Shown here piece by piece: positions 34,039 to 43,808 of a stretch of DNA of 64,000 nucleotides (the first letter of the stretch is position 1; each line of letters begins with the position of its first letter). The stretch spans positions 62,001 to 126,000 of the forward strand of contig NSIV01000003.1 in NCBI GenBank assembly GCA_002633085.1. The letters run 5' to 3'. Below the pieces are notes generated by a model. It made no database searches. It saw nothing but the letters and a program-made list of their open reading frames with translations, and was not told where the DNA came from. Position numbers and translations under genes: made by a program. Origin of the DNA: Curvibacter sp. PD_MW3 (GTDB lineage Bacteria > Pseudomonadota > Gammaproteobacteria > Burkholderiales > Burkholderiaceae_C).

Positions 34039-35319
34039 CTTGCCAAAAAGCTTCTTCCAGCCTTCGCTCGCCTTGTCGCCCAGGCTGGCCCCGGCGCCGG
34101 TGCCGACGCCGGGCATGAGCACCGTCCCGATGGCCGCACCGATCATGGCGCCGCGCGTCAGCGTCACCTGCGGATCGCTCACCGTGCCGCCCAGCGCCAG
34201 TGGCACACCCACCGCCCCGCCAAGCTCCACGCTGATGCGGCCGCTCAAGGCCTGACTCGGCGCCACAGCCACCTGACCGGTGGCACTGAGCACGCCCGAA
34301 CTGGCCACCAGGTTGCTGAGTTCGATCGCCCGGCCGTGCGTGCGCACCTGACCGGCCAAGGTATCGAGCGGCGTCTCGCCGCCGCGGCTCATGCCCACGG
34401 TCTTCACCGCGCGGGCCAGGTCGATGCCATGCACCACCGCATGGCGCACGGTGAAGGTCGACTGGGTCTGCAGCACCTCCGGCAACGCCCCGGGCTTGCG
34501 GGTGCGGGCACTCAAACTGGTGTTGGCTTCGAGCTTGCCGCTCAAAGGTTGTGCGGCCTGCGACTTCGGGGTCGGTTCGGGCGCCGTCAGGCGTGACAGG
34601 TCCACATCGCGCGTCTGCAACTGGCCCTTGAGGGTGAATTCAGCGCCCACTTCTTTGGCGGGCTCCAGCTCGATGCGCCCCTTGATCGTGCCACCGGCCA
34701 CCTGCAAGGCCACACCCCAGGCCAGGGCCTGCGCTTCACGCTGCAAGACCAGCTTGCTGCCCTGCAGCCGCCCCTGCACGATCTGCACATCGAGCTGTTG
34801 CGGCCAGACATCCGGGCTCAGAGCGGCTTCGGCCTGCAGCGTGATGGCCGCCCCCTTGGCATCGACCCAGGTCAGGCCGTCGAGCACGGTGCGCCGCGGC
34901 AGGAACTGCCAAGGCACATCACCCTCCTCCTGGCGGTCGCCCTTCTTTTTCTGCAACGCCAACACCAAGGCATCCAGGCCTGGCTGCGGCAGCACGGCAC
35001 GGCGCACGACCAGCGTCGCGGGCGCCACTCGCCCCTGCAGCAGATCGGCCCAGACCGGCCGCACCTCGACGCGTTCCACCGTCAAGGCCGGTTGGGTCTG
35101 CACCGTCATGCGCTCCATCGCCACGGCCGGTAGTGGCCACAGTGCGACATCGATGCGACCGAGCGTCACCCCCACACCGAGCGCGGTGCCGGCTTGTTGT
35201 TCCATGCGCTGACGGAAATCGTCGGTGCCAATCCAGCGCTGCAACACCAACACGCCGGCGGTCAGCAGCGATAACAACACCAGCAAGGCGATCACGATCC
35301 ATTGGATGACACGTTTCAT
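34036..35319 (-). CDS. AsmA-family inner-membrane protein
   Basis: A 427-aa protein with an N-terminal anchor (VIQWIVIALLVLLSLLTAGVL) and a periplasmic beta-rich domain; LGRIDVALWPLPAVAMERMTV is the AsmA N-terminal pattern, and the C-terminal part with LSGRISVELGGAVGVPLALGG is AsmA-2-like. AsmA proteins are tied to lipid transport and outer-membrane assembly. The start MKRVIQWIVI at 35319 is supported by the transmembrane helix following it; the frame stays open upstream. The stop codon is donated by the repeat. Confidence 0.85.
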   Translation of the reverse strand: MKRVIQWIVIALLVLLSLLTAGVLVLQRWIGTDDFRQRMEQQAGTALGVGVTLGRIDVALWPLPAVAMERMTVQTQPALTVERVEVRPVWADLLQGRVAPATLVVRRAVLPQPGLDALVLALQKKKGDRQEEGDVPWQFLPRRTVLDGLTWVDAKGAAITLQAEAALSPDVWPQQLDVQIVQGRLQGSKLVLQREAQALAWGVALQVAGGTIKGRIELEPAKEVGAEFTLKGQLQTRDVDLSRLTAPEPTPKSQAAQPLSGKLEANTSLSARTRKPGALPEVLQTQSTFTVRHAVVHGIDLARAVKTVGMSRGGETPLDTLAGQVRTHGRAIELSNLVASSGVLSATGQVAVAPSQALSGRISVELGGAVGVPLALGGTVSDPQVTLTRGAMIGAAIGTVLMPGVGTGAGASLGDKASEGWKKLFGK

Positions 35320-35356
35320 GCCGGCATTGTGGCATCGGCCTGCACGGCCCAAGCGG

Positions 35357-36580
35357 TCAAACCGGCGGCGGCGACAGGCTGCGCTGGCGCCAGGCCAGCA
35401 AGGCGCCCAGCCACAAGGCCAGCGCCGAAAACACCAGGCCACGGCTCAGGCCACCCGGGCCGTCGGCAATCCAGCCCACGATGGTGGGGCCGACGATCTG
35501 GCCCGCGGCAAACACAATGGTGAAGGCGCTGATGCCGGCCGCCCACTGCTCGGCCGGCAGGTTGTGCCGCACCAGCGCCGTGGTGGACGCCACCACTGAC
35601 AGGAACACGCCACCGAACAACAGGCCGGAGACCAGCACCACACCCCAGGACGAGGTGAGCGCCGGCAGGAGGGTGGCCACGCCGAGCAGGGTATTGAGAA
35701 TCGCCAGCGCCTGGCCGCCACGGTAACGGTCCAGCAGCCCGGCCCACAGCCGCGCCGAGACCACCACCGCCAACCCGAGCAGCGCATAGAACCCCGTGAT
35801 GGCCCCCGGTGCCACGCCCTGCTCGCGCAGCAGTGCAATCACAAACGTCATGTAGCCGATGTAGCCGACACCGAACAGACCGTAGCCGGCCAACGCGTAA
35901 GCGAGCGGTCGCCAGCGGAACGCGGTGGTCGGCGCAGCAGGCCCGGCGGCCGGTGCAGCGCTGAGTTGGCGCAGGCGACTCGCCGGCCACCACAACACCG
36001 CAGTAACCAGCCCACAGACGGCGGCCAGCAGCCACCAGGCCCAGGTCCAGCCGTGCGGCACGGCACTGGCAGCCGTCAGCACCTGCGGCACGGCCAGGGC
36101 CGAGAGTGTGATGCCCCAGCCGGTGCCACCGTAATACAACCCCAGCAGCAGGCCACCGCGTTGCGGCTGCAAGGCCCCCATGCGCGCCGCCAGCAAGCCG
36201 CCGGCAATGAAGATGAAAGCACTCGCCACCCCGGCCAGCAGGCGCTGCAGCAAGAGCGGCGCTGCGGTGGTAAAGAACCCGCTCAGCCCCATGAACAGGC
36301 TGGCCAGCAAGGCGCCGCCCAGCAACAGCGTCACCGCGCCCAGGCGTTGCATCAGCCGTGGCGTGGCCAGGGCACCCAGCAGGTAGCCCAGGGCATTGGC
36401 GGTGTTCATGGCGCCGGCCAGGGTGTAGCTCCAGCCCAGGTCGGCGCGCATCACCGGCAACAGCAGGCCATAGGCGAAGCGCGTGATGCCCAGCGAGACG
36501 GCGGCGGCGAGCGAGAGCGCCAGCGCCAGTCCCATGAGCGACAGGGGGGAGGCTTGAGAAAGCGGTGAATGGCGCGACAT
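35357..36580 (-). CDS. MFS transporter of the YbfB/YjiJ type
   Basis: A 407-aa protein with about 12 hydrophobic helices. RFAYGLLLPVMRADLGWSYT and GYLLGALATPRLMQRLG fit the YbfB/YjiJ subfamily of unassigned MFS exporters. The start MSRHSPLSQ at 36580 or MLN at 36592 are both possible; neither has a clear ribosome-binding site. It is transcribed in the same direction as the AsmA gene, with a 37-bp gap, and diverges from an ene-reductase. Confidence 0.85.
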   Translation of the reverse strand: MSRHSPLSQASPLSLMGLALALSLAAAVSLGITRFAYGLLLPVMRADLGWSYTLAGAMNTANALGYLLGALATPRLMQRLGAVTLLLGGALLASLFMGLSGFFTTAAPLLLQRLLAGVASAFIFIAGGLLAARMGALQPQRGGLLLGLYYGGTGWGITLSALAVPQVLTAASAVPHGWTWAWWLLAAVCGLVTAVLWWPASRLRQLSAAPAAGPAAPTTAFRWRPLAYALAGYGLFGVGYIGYMTFVIALLREQGVAPGAITGFYALLGLAVVVSARLWAGLLDRYRGGQALAILNTLLGVATLLPALTSSWGVVLVSGLLFGGVFLSVVASTTALVRHNLPAEQWAAGISAFTIVFAAGQIVGPTIVGWIADGPGGLSRGLVFSALALWLGALLAWRQRSLSPPPV

Positions 36581-36717
36581 GATGTTCAGCATTCTGCGGG
36601 AAAGCCGCGTCCTGCGTGCCCGGCGCCTGTCACAAAGACAGCAGCCTGTCACGGGCAAGGACTTCGATGACCCCGTACGCTATGTCATGTTTCAACCCGC
36701 TGTGAAAGAAAGTCCCC

Positions 36718-37824
36718 ATGAGCTCCCTGTTTGATCCCGTCCAGGCCGGTGCCCTATCCCTGTCCAACCGCATCGTCATGGCGCCGCTCACACGCAACCG
36801 CGCCCCGGGCGCCTTGCCCAACGCCTTGATGAGCACCTACTACACCCAGCGCGCCTCGGCCGGCCTCATCATCACCGAGGCCACCGCCATCAGCCACCAG
36901 GGCCAGGGTTATGCCGATGTTCCTGGCATCTGGAGCGAGGAGCAGGTTGCACGCTGGAAAGTCATCACCGACGCCGTGCATGCGGCCGGCGGCAAGATCG
37001 TGGTGCAGCTCTGGCACGTCGGCCGTGTCTCGCACACCGAACTGCAGCCGAACGGCCAGGCACCGGTGGCGCCCTCGGCCATCACTGCCAAGACCAAGAC
37101 CGTGCTGATCAAGGACGGCGTGCCGACCTTCGTCGAGACGTCGGCACCCCGCGCACTCGAACTCACTGAGCTGCCCGGCATCATCAATGACTACCGCCGT
37201 GCGGCGCGCAACGCCATCGCTGCCGGCTTCGATGGTGTGGAAGTGCACGGCGCCAACGGCTACCTGCTCGACCAGTTCCTGCGCTCGGGCTCCAACCAGC
37301 GCACCGATGCCTACGGCGGCTCGATCGAGAACCGCGCCCGTCTGCTGCTTGAAGTGATGCAGGCCGTTTGCGAGGAGATCGGCGCCCAGCGCACCGGCCT
37401 GCGCCTGTCGCCCGTCACGCCGGCCAACGACGCCAGCGACCCGAAGCCGCAACCGCTGTTCGAGCATGTGGTGCGCGAACTGGCCAAGCTGGACCTGGCC
37501 TATGTGCACATCATCGAAGGCGCCACCGGTGGCCCGCGCGATCACCAGCAAGGCGACACGCCGTTCAACTACGCCGCCCTGCAAGCGGCCTACCGCGCCG
37601 CTGGCGGCAAGGCTGCCTGGATGGTGAACAACGGTTATGACCGCCCGCTGGCGGAACAGTCACTGGCCCAGGGCGCCGACCTGGTGGCCTATGGCCGGCC
37701 CTTCATCGCCAACCCGGACCTGGTGCGCCGGCTGCGCGAAGGCGGTCCGTTCAACGAGGTGAACCGCGCCACGCTGTATGGCGGCGGTGAAAAGGGTTAC
37801 ACCGACTACCCGGCACTGGCCTGA
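36718..37824 (+). CDS. Old-yellow-enzyme ene-reductase (NemA type)
   Basis: A 368-aa FMN-dependent oxidoreductase that reduces activated alkenes and nitro compounds. SLFDPVQAGALSLSNRIVMAPLTRNRA is the OYE opening, LWHVGRVSH and GFDGVEVHGANGYLLDQFL carry the conserved substrate-binding His/Asn and FMN region, and YGRPFIANPDLVRRLREG the C-terminal signature. Physiological substrate unknown. Related NemA and XenA-type enzymes handle nitrate esters and enones. Confidence 0.95.
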   Translation: MSSLFDPVQAGALSLSNRIVMAPLTRNRAPGALPNALMSTYYTQRASAGLIITEATAISHQGQGYADVPGIWSEEQVARWKVITDAVHAAGGKIVVQLWHVGRVSHTELQPNGQAPVAPSAITAKTKTVLIKDGVPTFVETSAPRALELTELPGIINDYRRAARNAIAAGFDGVEVHGANGYLLDQFLRSGSNQRTDAYGGSIENRARLLLEVMQAVCEEIGAQRTGLRLSPVTPANDASDPKPQPLFEHVVRELAKLDLAYVHIIEGATGGPRDHQQGDTPFNYAALQAAYRAAGGKAAWMVNNGYDRPLAEQSLAQGADLVAYGRPFIANPDLVRRLREGGPFNEVNRATLYGGGEKGYTDYPALA

Positions 37825-37852
37825 TCGCCAGCGGCCGACCGGGGCAGGCGGC

Positions 37853-39130
37853 TCAGTGGCCGCCCTCCTCGGCGGCCCACAGGCGGTGCGCGTCGACCAG
37901 CACGCGGGTCACGGCCTCCTGGGCATCCCAACGCGCGGCTTCGGCGGCCAGCGCGGCCTCGAGTGCCGCACGGCGCGCCTGCAAGGCCTCGGTCAGCGTC
38001 ACCTCGCCCAGGCCGTAGGCCTTGCCGGACAGTTGCGCCACACGGGCCATGGCCTGCTGCACCGCCGCTTGGCGCTGCGCCACGGCCACGGTATTCGCGG
38101 CCTGCAGCACGGCGCGCTGCGCAGCCGCTTCGACCCGTTGACGCGTCTGGGCCAGCCGTTGCTCGGCAGCATCAGCCAGCGCCAGCGTGGCACGCTGCTC
38201 GCCCTCGCGGTAGGCGCCGGGCAGCGGGATCGACACATAAACCCCGACGATGTTTTCCTGCCCGCTGCGTTCACGCGCCGCGCGTACCCCCAGCAAGGGG
38301 TCGGGACGGGTGTCGAGCCGGGCCCGTTCACTGCGCAAGCGTGCCTGGCGCAACTCGGCTTCGGCCAGTTCGATCTCGTGGTTGTCACCCACGATACGTT
38401 GCAACCAGTCTTGTGACGTGCCAGGCAAGGGCGGGGCCTCCGCGGTGCTGGCCTGCGACTCCGTCTCAAGCACCAGACCGGGAAAACGCTTTTGCAATTC
38501 CTGCCGTTGTATCTGCTCGCGTGCGATGGCCAGTTGCTCGGCCGCCTGCGTCCGGTCCTGCTCGGCCTGTGCCATGAGCTGATCCATGCGCGGCGCATCG
38601 CCAGCCTTGACACGCCGCGTCGCCACCTGCAGCTGCTCCTGTGCCAGCGCGGTCTGTTGCGTCAGGACGGCAGCGGTACTGCGTTCGCGCTGCCAGCTGT
38701 ACCAGGCCGCGACCAGACTGCGCACCGCCTCGTGCCAGACATCGGCATAAGCCGATTGACCGGCCGCCACCCCGGCGTCGCCAAGATCACGGTCGGTCTG
38801 GGCCTTGCCGCCCCAGCGGATGCTGCGCTCCAGCGCCAAGTCGCTCTCGGCATAGTCCGGCCCGGCGGTTTCCTTGCGGCGCTGGGCACCCAGCTTGATG
38901 TTCCATTCATGCACCCCGGCGGCCAACTGCTGGCTGCGCGCCAGCGCCAGCGCCATGCCAGAACGCGCAGCCTGCACCTGCGGCAAAGCCGAGATCACCT
39001 CGCGCGTCGGGTTCACCGGCGGCAAAGACAGCCGTGCCACCAAGGCATCGGCCTCATTGGCCAACGCGCCAAAGGCCAGACAGCAGATCAGGGCGCCCAG
39101 CGCCACACGGCTAGCTTTTAACCGTTTCAT
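37853..39130 (-). CDS. TolC-family outer-membrane factor (CzcC-like)
   Basis: A 425-aa outer-membrane channel subunit. A signal peptide (VALGALICCLAFGALA) precedes two repeats of long coiled helices with the outer-membrane-efflux pattern; the CzcC-like end is SGKAYGLGEVTLTEAL. It is the last gene of a four-gene unit of overlapping genes (membrane fusion protein, RND pump, DUF3240, this). GGGAGG precedes the ATG at 39130, which overlaps the DUF3240 stop by 4 nt. Confidence 0.88.
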   Translation of the reverse strand: MKRLKASRVALGALICCLAFGALANEADALVARLSLPPVNPTREVISALPQVQAARSGMALALARSQQLAAGVHEWNIKLGAQRRKETAGPDYAESDLALERSIRWGGKAQTDRDLGDAGVAAGQSAYADVWHEAVRSLVAAWYSWQRERSTAAVLTQQTALAQEQLQVATRRVKAGDAPRMDQLMAQAEQDRTQAAEQLAIAREQIQRQELQKRFPGLVLETESQASTAEAPPLPGTSQDWLQRIVGDNHEIELAEAELRQARLRSERARLDTRPDPLLGVRAARERSGQENIVGVYVSIPLPGAYREGEQRATLALADAAEQRLAQTRQRVEAAAQRAVLQAANTVAVAQRQAAVQQAMARVAQLSGKAYGLGEVTLTEALQARRAALEAALAAEAARWDAQEAVTRVLVDAHRLWAAEEGGH

Positions 39131-39477
39131 ACCAGCCTCCCGAATGCCTGCAAGGGAACGGCCCAATAAAACACCTGGGGCGATTGCAGCACCTCGCGCA
39201 GACGCGCCACCAGCGGCTCCACATCACGGCGGCGCATCACCATGTGCACGAAAACCCGGCGCGCGCGCCCCTGGACCTGCTCCATGGCCGTGGTCAGCGG
39301 CGCATGAACCCCGATGCCATGCCCCTGGATGACGGAAAAACCGGGCACCAAATCGGTATGCTGGCGCAGCAGGTCGAGCATTTCTTCTTCGAGCGCCAAC
39401 GGCATCGCCAGCGTCAGCAGGCAATCCATGTCAACGGCCCAGGGCCCCTCGGCCGGAGTGGTTGAATCTTGGTTCAT
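39127..39477 (-). CDS. DUF3240 family protein
   Basis: A 116-aa cytoplasmic-looking protein, MDCLLTLAMPLALEEEMLDL, with GFSVIQGHGIG and RRVFVHMVMRRRDVEPLV, matching the DUF3240 family found beside metal RND pumps. Both its start and stop overlap the neighbours by 4 nt, so it is translated with the pump. A ferredoxin-like fold resembling PII-type sensors is suggested by the alternation of strands and helices, which is inference. It may sense or chaperone the exported metal. Confidence 0.75.
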   Translation of the reverse strand: MNQDSTTPAEGPWAVDMDCLLTLAMPLALEEEMLDLLRQHTDLVPGFSVIQGHGIGVHAPLTTAMEQVQGRARRVFVHMVMRRRDVEPLVARLREVLQSPQVFYWAVPLQAFGRLV

Positions 39478-42400
39478 GATTTGACCGCCACGCCAAAGCG
39501 GCGGAACAGAATGGGCAACAGCAGCAGCGTCAGTGCGGTGGCGCTGAACAGGCCACCAATCACCACCACCGCCAGCGGACGCTGGATCTCGGAACCCGGC
39601 CCGGTGGCCAGCAGCAGCGGCACCAGACCCAGGGCCGTGATGCTGGCGGTCATCAGCACCGGGCGCAGGCGTCGCAGCGCGCCCTGGTGCACCACCTCGG
39701 CCAAGGCCATGCCGCGCGCCAGCAACTGGTTGAAGTGTGTCACCAGCACCAGCCCGTTGAGCACGGCAATGCCCATCAGCGCAATGAAACCCACCGAGGC
39801 CGGCACCGACAGGTACTCGCCCGACACCGCCAGCGCCACCACACCGCCCACCAAGGCAAACGGGATGTTGGCGAACACCAGCAGGGCCTGGCGCAGTGTG
39901 CCCAGGGTGGCGAACAGCAACAGCACGATCAGGCCCAGCACCACCGGGATCACCAGGGTCAGACGCGCCGCGGCACGCTGCTGGTTCTCGAACTGGCCGC
40001 CCCAGGTGACATGCATCCCCGGCGGCAAGGTGATGTTCTTCGCTACCGCGGCCTTGGCTTCGTCGACAAAACCCACCAGGTCGCGGCCGCGCACATTGGT
40101 TCGCACCACCGCCATGCGCGAAGAGTTTTCGCGCTCGATCTTCACCGGACCATCGACCACCTCCAGCGTGGCCACGTGGCTCAGCGGAATGGCCTGGCCG
40201 TCGGCCAGCGGCAGACGTACTTGCGCAAAGGTGGCCGGCGTCATCTGCGTCGCCGCCGGGCCGCGCAGCAGCAAGGGCACGCGCCGGGCATCGACCAGCA
40301 CCGTACCGACCGGCAGGCCCTCCACCAGCGTGCGCAGGTCGTTCTGGATCTGCTCCACCGACAGCCCCAGGCGGCCAGCGGCCACGCGGTCGATGGCCAC
40401 GCGGAAGTACTGCACGCCTTCGTTTTTCACAGTGATCACATCCTCGCTGCCGCTGATGCCCGAGAGCAGCTTGACCATCTGCTCGGCCAGCTGGTTCAGC
40501 ACCTGCGGGTCGCTGCCGAAGATCTTGACCGCCACGTCGCCGCGCACGCCGGACAGCATCTCGGCGGTGCGCATCTCGATCGGCTGGGTGAAGCTCAGGT
40601 TGATGCCGGCAAACTCGGCGCCCACCTTGCGCACCTCATCCAGCACGGCTTCCTTGTTGTCGAAACGCCATTCGGCCTTGGGTTTGAGCACCAGAAAGGT
40701 ATCGCTCTCGTTCAGGCCCATCGGGTCCAGCCCCAGCTCGTCGGCGCCGACCCGGGCCACGATGCTGCTGACCTCCGGCACGGTGGCCAGCACACGGCGT
40801 TGCAGCGCCTGGTCCATCGCCACCGAGGTGTCCAGGTTGATGGACGGCAGCTTCTCGATCTGCACGATGGCGTCGCCCTCGTCCATCGAGGGCATGAACG
40901 ACTTGCCCACCAGCGTGTACAGCACCACGGCCAGTGCCAACAGCGCCAGCGAAGCCCCCACCACCAGCCGGCCGTGGCCGAGTGCCCAGAGCAGCACGCG
41001 CGAATAATTGCGCTCCAGCCAGACCACCAGCCGCGGCGAGGCGTGGTGTCCGCCCTTCAGAAAAAACGAGGCCAGCACCGGGATGACGGTGAGCGAGAGC
41101 AGCAAGGACGTCAGCAGCGCAAACACGATGGTGATGGCCACCGGCGCAAACATCTTGCCCTCCAGGCCTTGCAGTGTCAGCAACGGCACGAACACCATCA
41201 TGATGATGAACATGCCCGAGGTCACCGGCAGCGCCACCTCCTGCACGGCGCGGAACACGTCATGCAGCTGCAGCTTGCCCGCGGCAGAGGGGCGCGCCTG
41301 CAGATTTTCCACCACCACCACCGCCGCATCAACCAGCATGCCAATGGCAATCGCCAGGCCGCCGAGCGACATCAGGTTGGCCGAAAGATTGAACTGCTCC
41401 ATCAGGATGAAGGTGCCCAGCGCGGACAGCGGCAGGATCAGCGCCACCACCAGCGCTGCGCGCAGATTGCCCAGGAACAGCAGTAGCAGCACCAGCACCA
41501 GCACGATGGCTTCCATCAGTGCCTTGGACACCGTGTTCACCGCGCGCTCCACCAGGTTGCCGCGGTCATAAAAAGGCTTGACCGTGATGCCGGGCGGCAG
41601 GGTCTTGCCGATGATCTCCAGCCGGGCCTTGACCTCGCGCACCACCTTCTGCGCGTTGGCGCCGCGCAGGCCCAGCACCAGACCTTCGACCGCCTCGCGC
41701 TTGCCGTCCTGGCTCACCGCGCCGTAGCGCGTCAGGCTGCCCATGCGCACCAGCGCCACGTCGCCCACGCGCACCGCCTGGCCATTGCGCTCGAGCACGG
41801 CAATGGCACGCACATCGTCGAGCGTGCGGATGCTGCCGTCGCTGCGCACCAGCAGCGACTCCTCGCCGCTGGCCAGCCGGCCGGCGCCGTCATTGCGGTT
41901 GTTGGCCGCCAGCGCAGCCTGCAGCTGCGCCAGCGAGACGCGCCGCGCTGCCAGTGCCGCCACATCGGGCACCACCTCAAAAGCACGCGCATGGCCGCCG
42001 AGCGAATTGATGTCGGCCACGCCAGGAATGCCGCGTAGCTGCGGCCGGATCACGGTGTCGAGCAGGGTGCGCTTCTCGGTCAGCGTGGCCTCGCCCTCGA
42101 TGGTGAACATGAACATCTCACCCAGCGGCGTGGTGATCGGTGCCAGGCCGCCCGAGAGGCCCGCCGGCAACTGGTCCATCACGCCACTCAAGCGTTCGTT
42201 GACCTGCTGGCGCGCCCAGTAGATGTCGGTGCCGTCGGCGAAATCGAGCGTGATGTCGGCAATCGCGTACTTGCTTTGCGAACGCAACATGGTCTGGTGC
42301 GGCAGGCCCAGCAGCTCCTGCTCGATCGGGATCACCACGCGCGACTCGACCTCGGCCGGCGTCATGCCGGGCGCTTTCAGGATGATCTTGACCTGGGTCG

Positions 42401-42533
42401 ACGAGACATCGGGAAAAGCGTCGATCGGCAGGTCGCGAAACGCCAAGGTCCCGGCGCCCACCAGGCCCAGCGTCAGCACCAGGACCAGCAAGCGCTGCGA
42501 CAGCGCAAAGGCAATCAGGCGTGCCAGCATCAC
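39474..42533 (-). CDS. Heavy-metal RND efflux pump 1 (CusA/CzcA family)
   Basis: A 1019-aa inner-membrane proton-driven pump. TM4 contains GLAIAIGMLVDAAVVVVEN, the AIG...VDA form linked with the monovalent (Cu/Ag) HME group. Of the three Met residues that bind Cu(I) in E. coli CusA only the last seems conserved (AEMLSGV), while the positions equivalent to the first two read IVQIEKLP and GLNESDTF. The metal is therefore uncertain. It is the second gene of the overlapping operon; its start overlaps the membrane fusion protein stop by 4 nt. Confidence 0.93.
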   Translation of the reverse strand: MMLARLIAFALSQRLLVLVLTLGLVGAGTLAFRDLPIDAFPDVSSTQVKIILKAPGMTPAEVESRVVIPIEQELLGLPHQTMLRSQSKYAIADITLDFADGTDIYWARQQVNERLSGVMDQLPAGLSGGLAPITTPLGEMFMFTIEGEATLTEKRTLLDTVIRPQLRGIPGVADINSLGGHARAFEVVPDVAALAARRVSLAQLQAALAANNRNDGAGRLASGEESLLVRSDGSIRTLDDVRAIAVLERNGQAVRVGDVALVRMGSLTRYGAVSQDGKREAVEGLVLGLRGANAQKVVREVKARLEIIGKTLPPGITVKPFYDRGNLVERAVNTVSKALMEAIVLVLVLLLLFLGNLRAALVVALILPLSALGTFILMEQFNLSANLMSLGGLAIAIGMLVDAAVVVVENLQARPSAAGKLQLHDVFRAVQEVALPVTSGMFIIMMVFVPLLTLQGLEGKMFAPVAITIVFALLTSLLLSLTVIPVLASFFLKGGHHASPRLVVWLERNYSRVLLWALGHGRLVVGASLALLALAVVLYTLVGKSFMPSMDEGDAIVQIEKLPSINLDTSVAMDQALQRRVLATVPEVSSIVARVGADELGLDPMGLNESDTFLVLKPKAEWRFDNKEAVLDEVRKVGAEFAGINLSFTQPIEMRTAEMLSGVRGDVAVKIFGSDPQVLNQLAEQMVKLLSGISGSEDVITVKNEGVQYFRVAIDRVAAGRLGLSVEQIQNDLRTLVEGLPVGTVLVDARRVPLLLRGPAATQMTPATFAQVRLPLADGQAIPLSHVATLEVVDGPVKIERENSSRMAVVRTNVRGRDLVGFVDEAKAAVAKNITLPPGMHVTWGGQFENQQRAAARLTLVIPVVLGLIVLLLFATLGTLRQALLVFANIPFALVGGVVALAVSGEYLSVPASVGFIALMGIAVLNGLVLVTHFNQLLARGMALAEVVHQGALRRLRPVLMTASITALGLVPLLLATGPGSEIQRPLAVVVIGGLFSATALTLLLLPILFRRFGVAVKS

Positions 42534-43678
42534 TGCCCCGCGCCGGCTTCAGCGCCCAGACCGAGCCAGGCGCCCTTGATGGCGGCCACACCTTTGACCG
42601 CCACCTCGTCCCCGGCCTTGAGGCCGGAGGTAATGACGACATCGCTACCGCCCCCGGGGCCGGTGGTCACGACCACGGCACGAAAGCCCTGCGGCTGGCG
42701 CACGAACACGTAATGGCGGCCACCCTGCTGCACCACGGCAGCCGCCGGCACGCTCAAGACGCCCGCAGCGGATGCTGCCGCCGAGCCCTGCCAGCGCAGC
42801 TGCACGAACTGGTTGATACGCAGGCAGTCCTCGCGCCCCGTCAACTCGGCGCGCAACTGCACGCCCTGGGTCGCGCTGCTGAGCTGCGGTGACAGCGCAG
42901 TGATGCGCGCCGGCGCCTTGCAGCCGTCCACCTGCAAAGCGTCTCCCACGCGCAGGGCCTGCGCCTGCTCGCGGGAGGCCTGCAATTCGATCGCCAGGCT
43001 GCCGGCGCGCGCGATGTGCGCCACCAGACTGCCGGCTTCCAGCCGCTGGCCGGGGGTGGCCATCTGTTCCAGCACCGTACCGGCCACCGGCGCCACCAGC
43101 GTCAGCTGCGGCGACAGACCAGCGGTTTTGGACGCCTGGGCCAACGTGGCCTCGCCCACGCCGGCCAGGCGCAAGGCCTGGCGGCGCTCCCGTGCGGCCA
43201 CCGAGGCCATTTCGTACTGGGCGCGCGACTCATTGCGGCGGTGCTCGGAGACGATGCCATCGGCAAACATCTGCTCGTCGCGTTGCGCCTTGCCTTGCGC
43301 CAGCCGGGCCTGCGTGTCGGCCATGAGCCACTCACGCAGCCACTGCGCCAGCTCCGGGCTCATGATGCGCGCCACCGGCTGGCCGGCGCGCACGATCTGC
43401 ATCGGGGCCACCAGCACGGCCTGCACCACGCCGGCCACCGGCATGCTGACCACATCGCTTTGCTGCGCCGGCAACACCACCGTGCCTTGCAGCAGCATCG
43501 CGCCCCCACCGCCGGTTTGTGCCTGCACTTGCACCGTACTCACGCCGGCACCCGCGTCAAGCTTCTTGCTCCAGGGAATGGGCTTGGAGGCGTCCTGTGC
43601 CGCCGCGGAACCCGCAACGCCAGCGAGAAAACAGGCGACGGCCAAAGCGGCCAGGGTAGGTCTGGGAGGAAATAGCAT
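42530..43678 (-). CDS. Membrane fusion protein of pump 1 (CzcB/CusB type)
   Basis: A 382-aa periplasmic adaptor with a signal peptide (LAALAVACFLAGVAGSAAAQ), barrel and hairpin segments (VVSMPVAGVVQAVLVAPMQIVRAG, ARLAQGKAQRDEQMF) and a C-terminal membrane-proximal domain. It bridges the RND pump and the TolC channel. The ATG at 43678 lacks a strong ribosome-binding site. It diverges from an OprB-type porin gene, and TTAAGG direct repeats lie between them. Confidence 0.88.
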   Translation of the reverse strand: MLFPPRPTLAALAVACFLAGVAGSAAAQDASKPIPWSKKLDAGAGVSTVQVQAQTGGGGAMLLQGTVVLPAQQSDVVSMPVAGVVQAVLVAPMQIVRAGQPVARIMSPELAQWLREWLMADTQARLAQGKAQRDEQMFADGIVSEHRRNESRAQYEMASVAARERRQALRLAGVGEATLAQASKTAGLSPQLTLVAPVAGTVLEQMATPGQRLEAGSLVAHIARAGSLAIELQASREQAQALRVGDALQVDGCKAPARITALSPQLSSATQGVQLRAELTGREDCLRINQFVQLRWQGSAAASAAGVLSVPAAAVVQQGGRHYVFVRQPQGFRAVVVTTGPGGGSDVVITSGLKAGDEVAVKGVAAIKGAWLGLGAEAGAGQ

Positions 43679-43738
43679 GGGCAACTTAAAATCTTCCGGT
43701 CCGAGGGACGACCGTCTTTCGACTCTAATCCATTCCGA

Positions 43739-43758
43739 TTAAGGCCTGCTTAAGGATT
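43739..43758. promoter_or_regulatory. Direct-repeat operator TTAAGG-N5-TTAAGG
   Basis: TTAAGG at 43739-43744 and again at 43750-43755 gives an 11-bp period, the usual spacing of response-regulator half-sites of the OmpR family. It lies between the divergent pump-1 operon and the porin gene, about 50 bp from each likely promoter. The nearby OmpR-type regulator is the obvious candidate. Confidence 0.45.
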
Positions 43759-43808
43759 GGCGGTATGACCGGCTTGTGTCATATCGCCATGGTAGGCTCA
43801 AACGCCCC

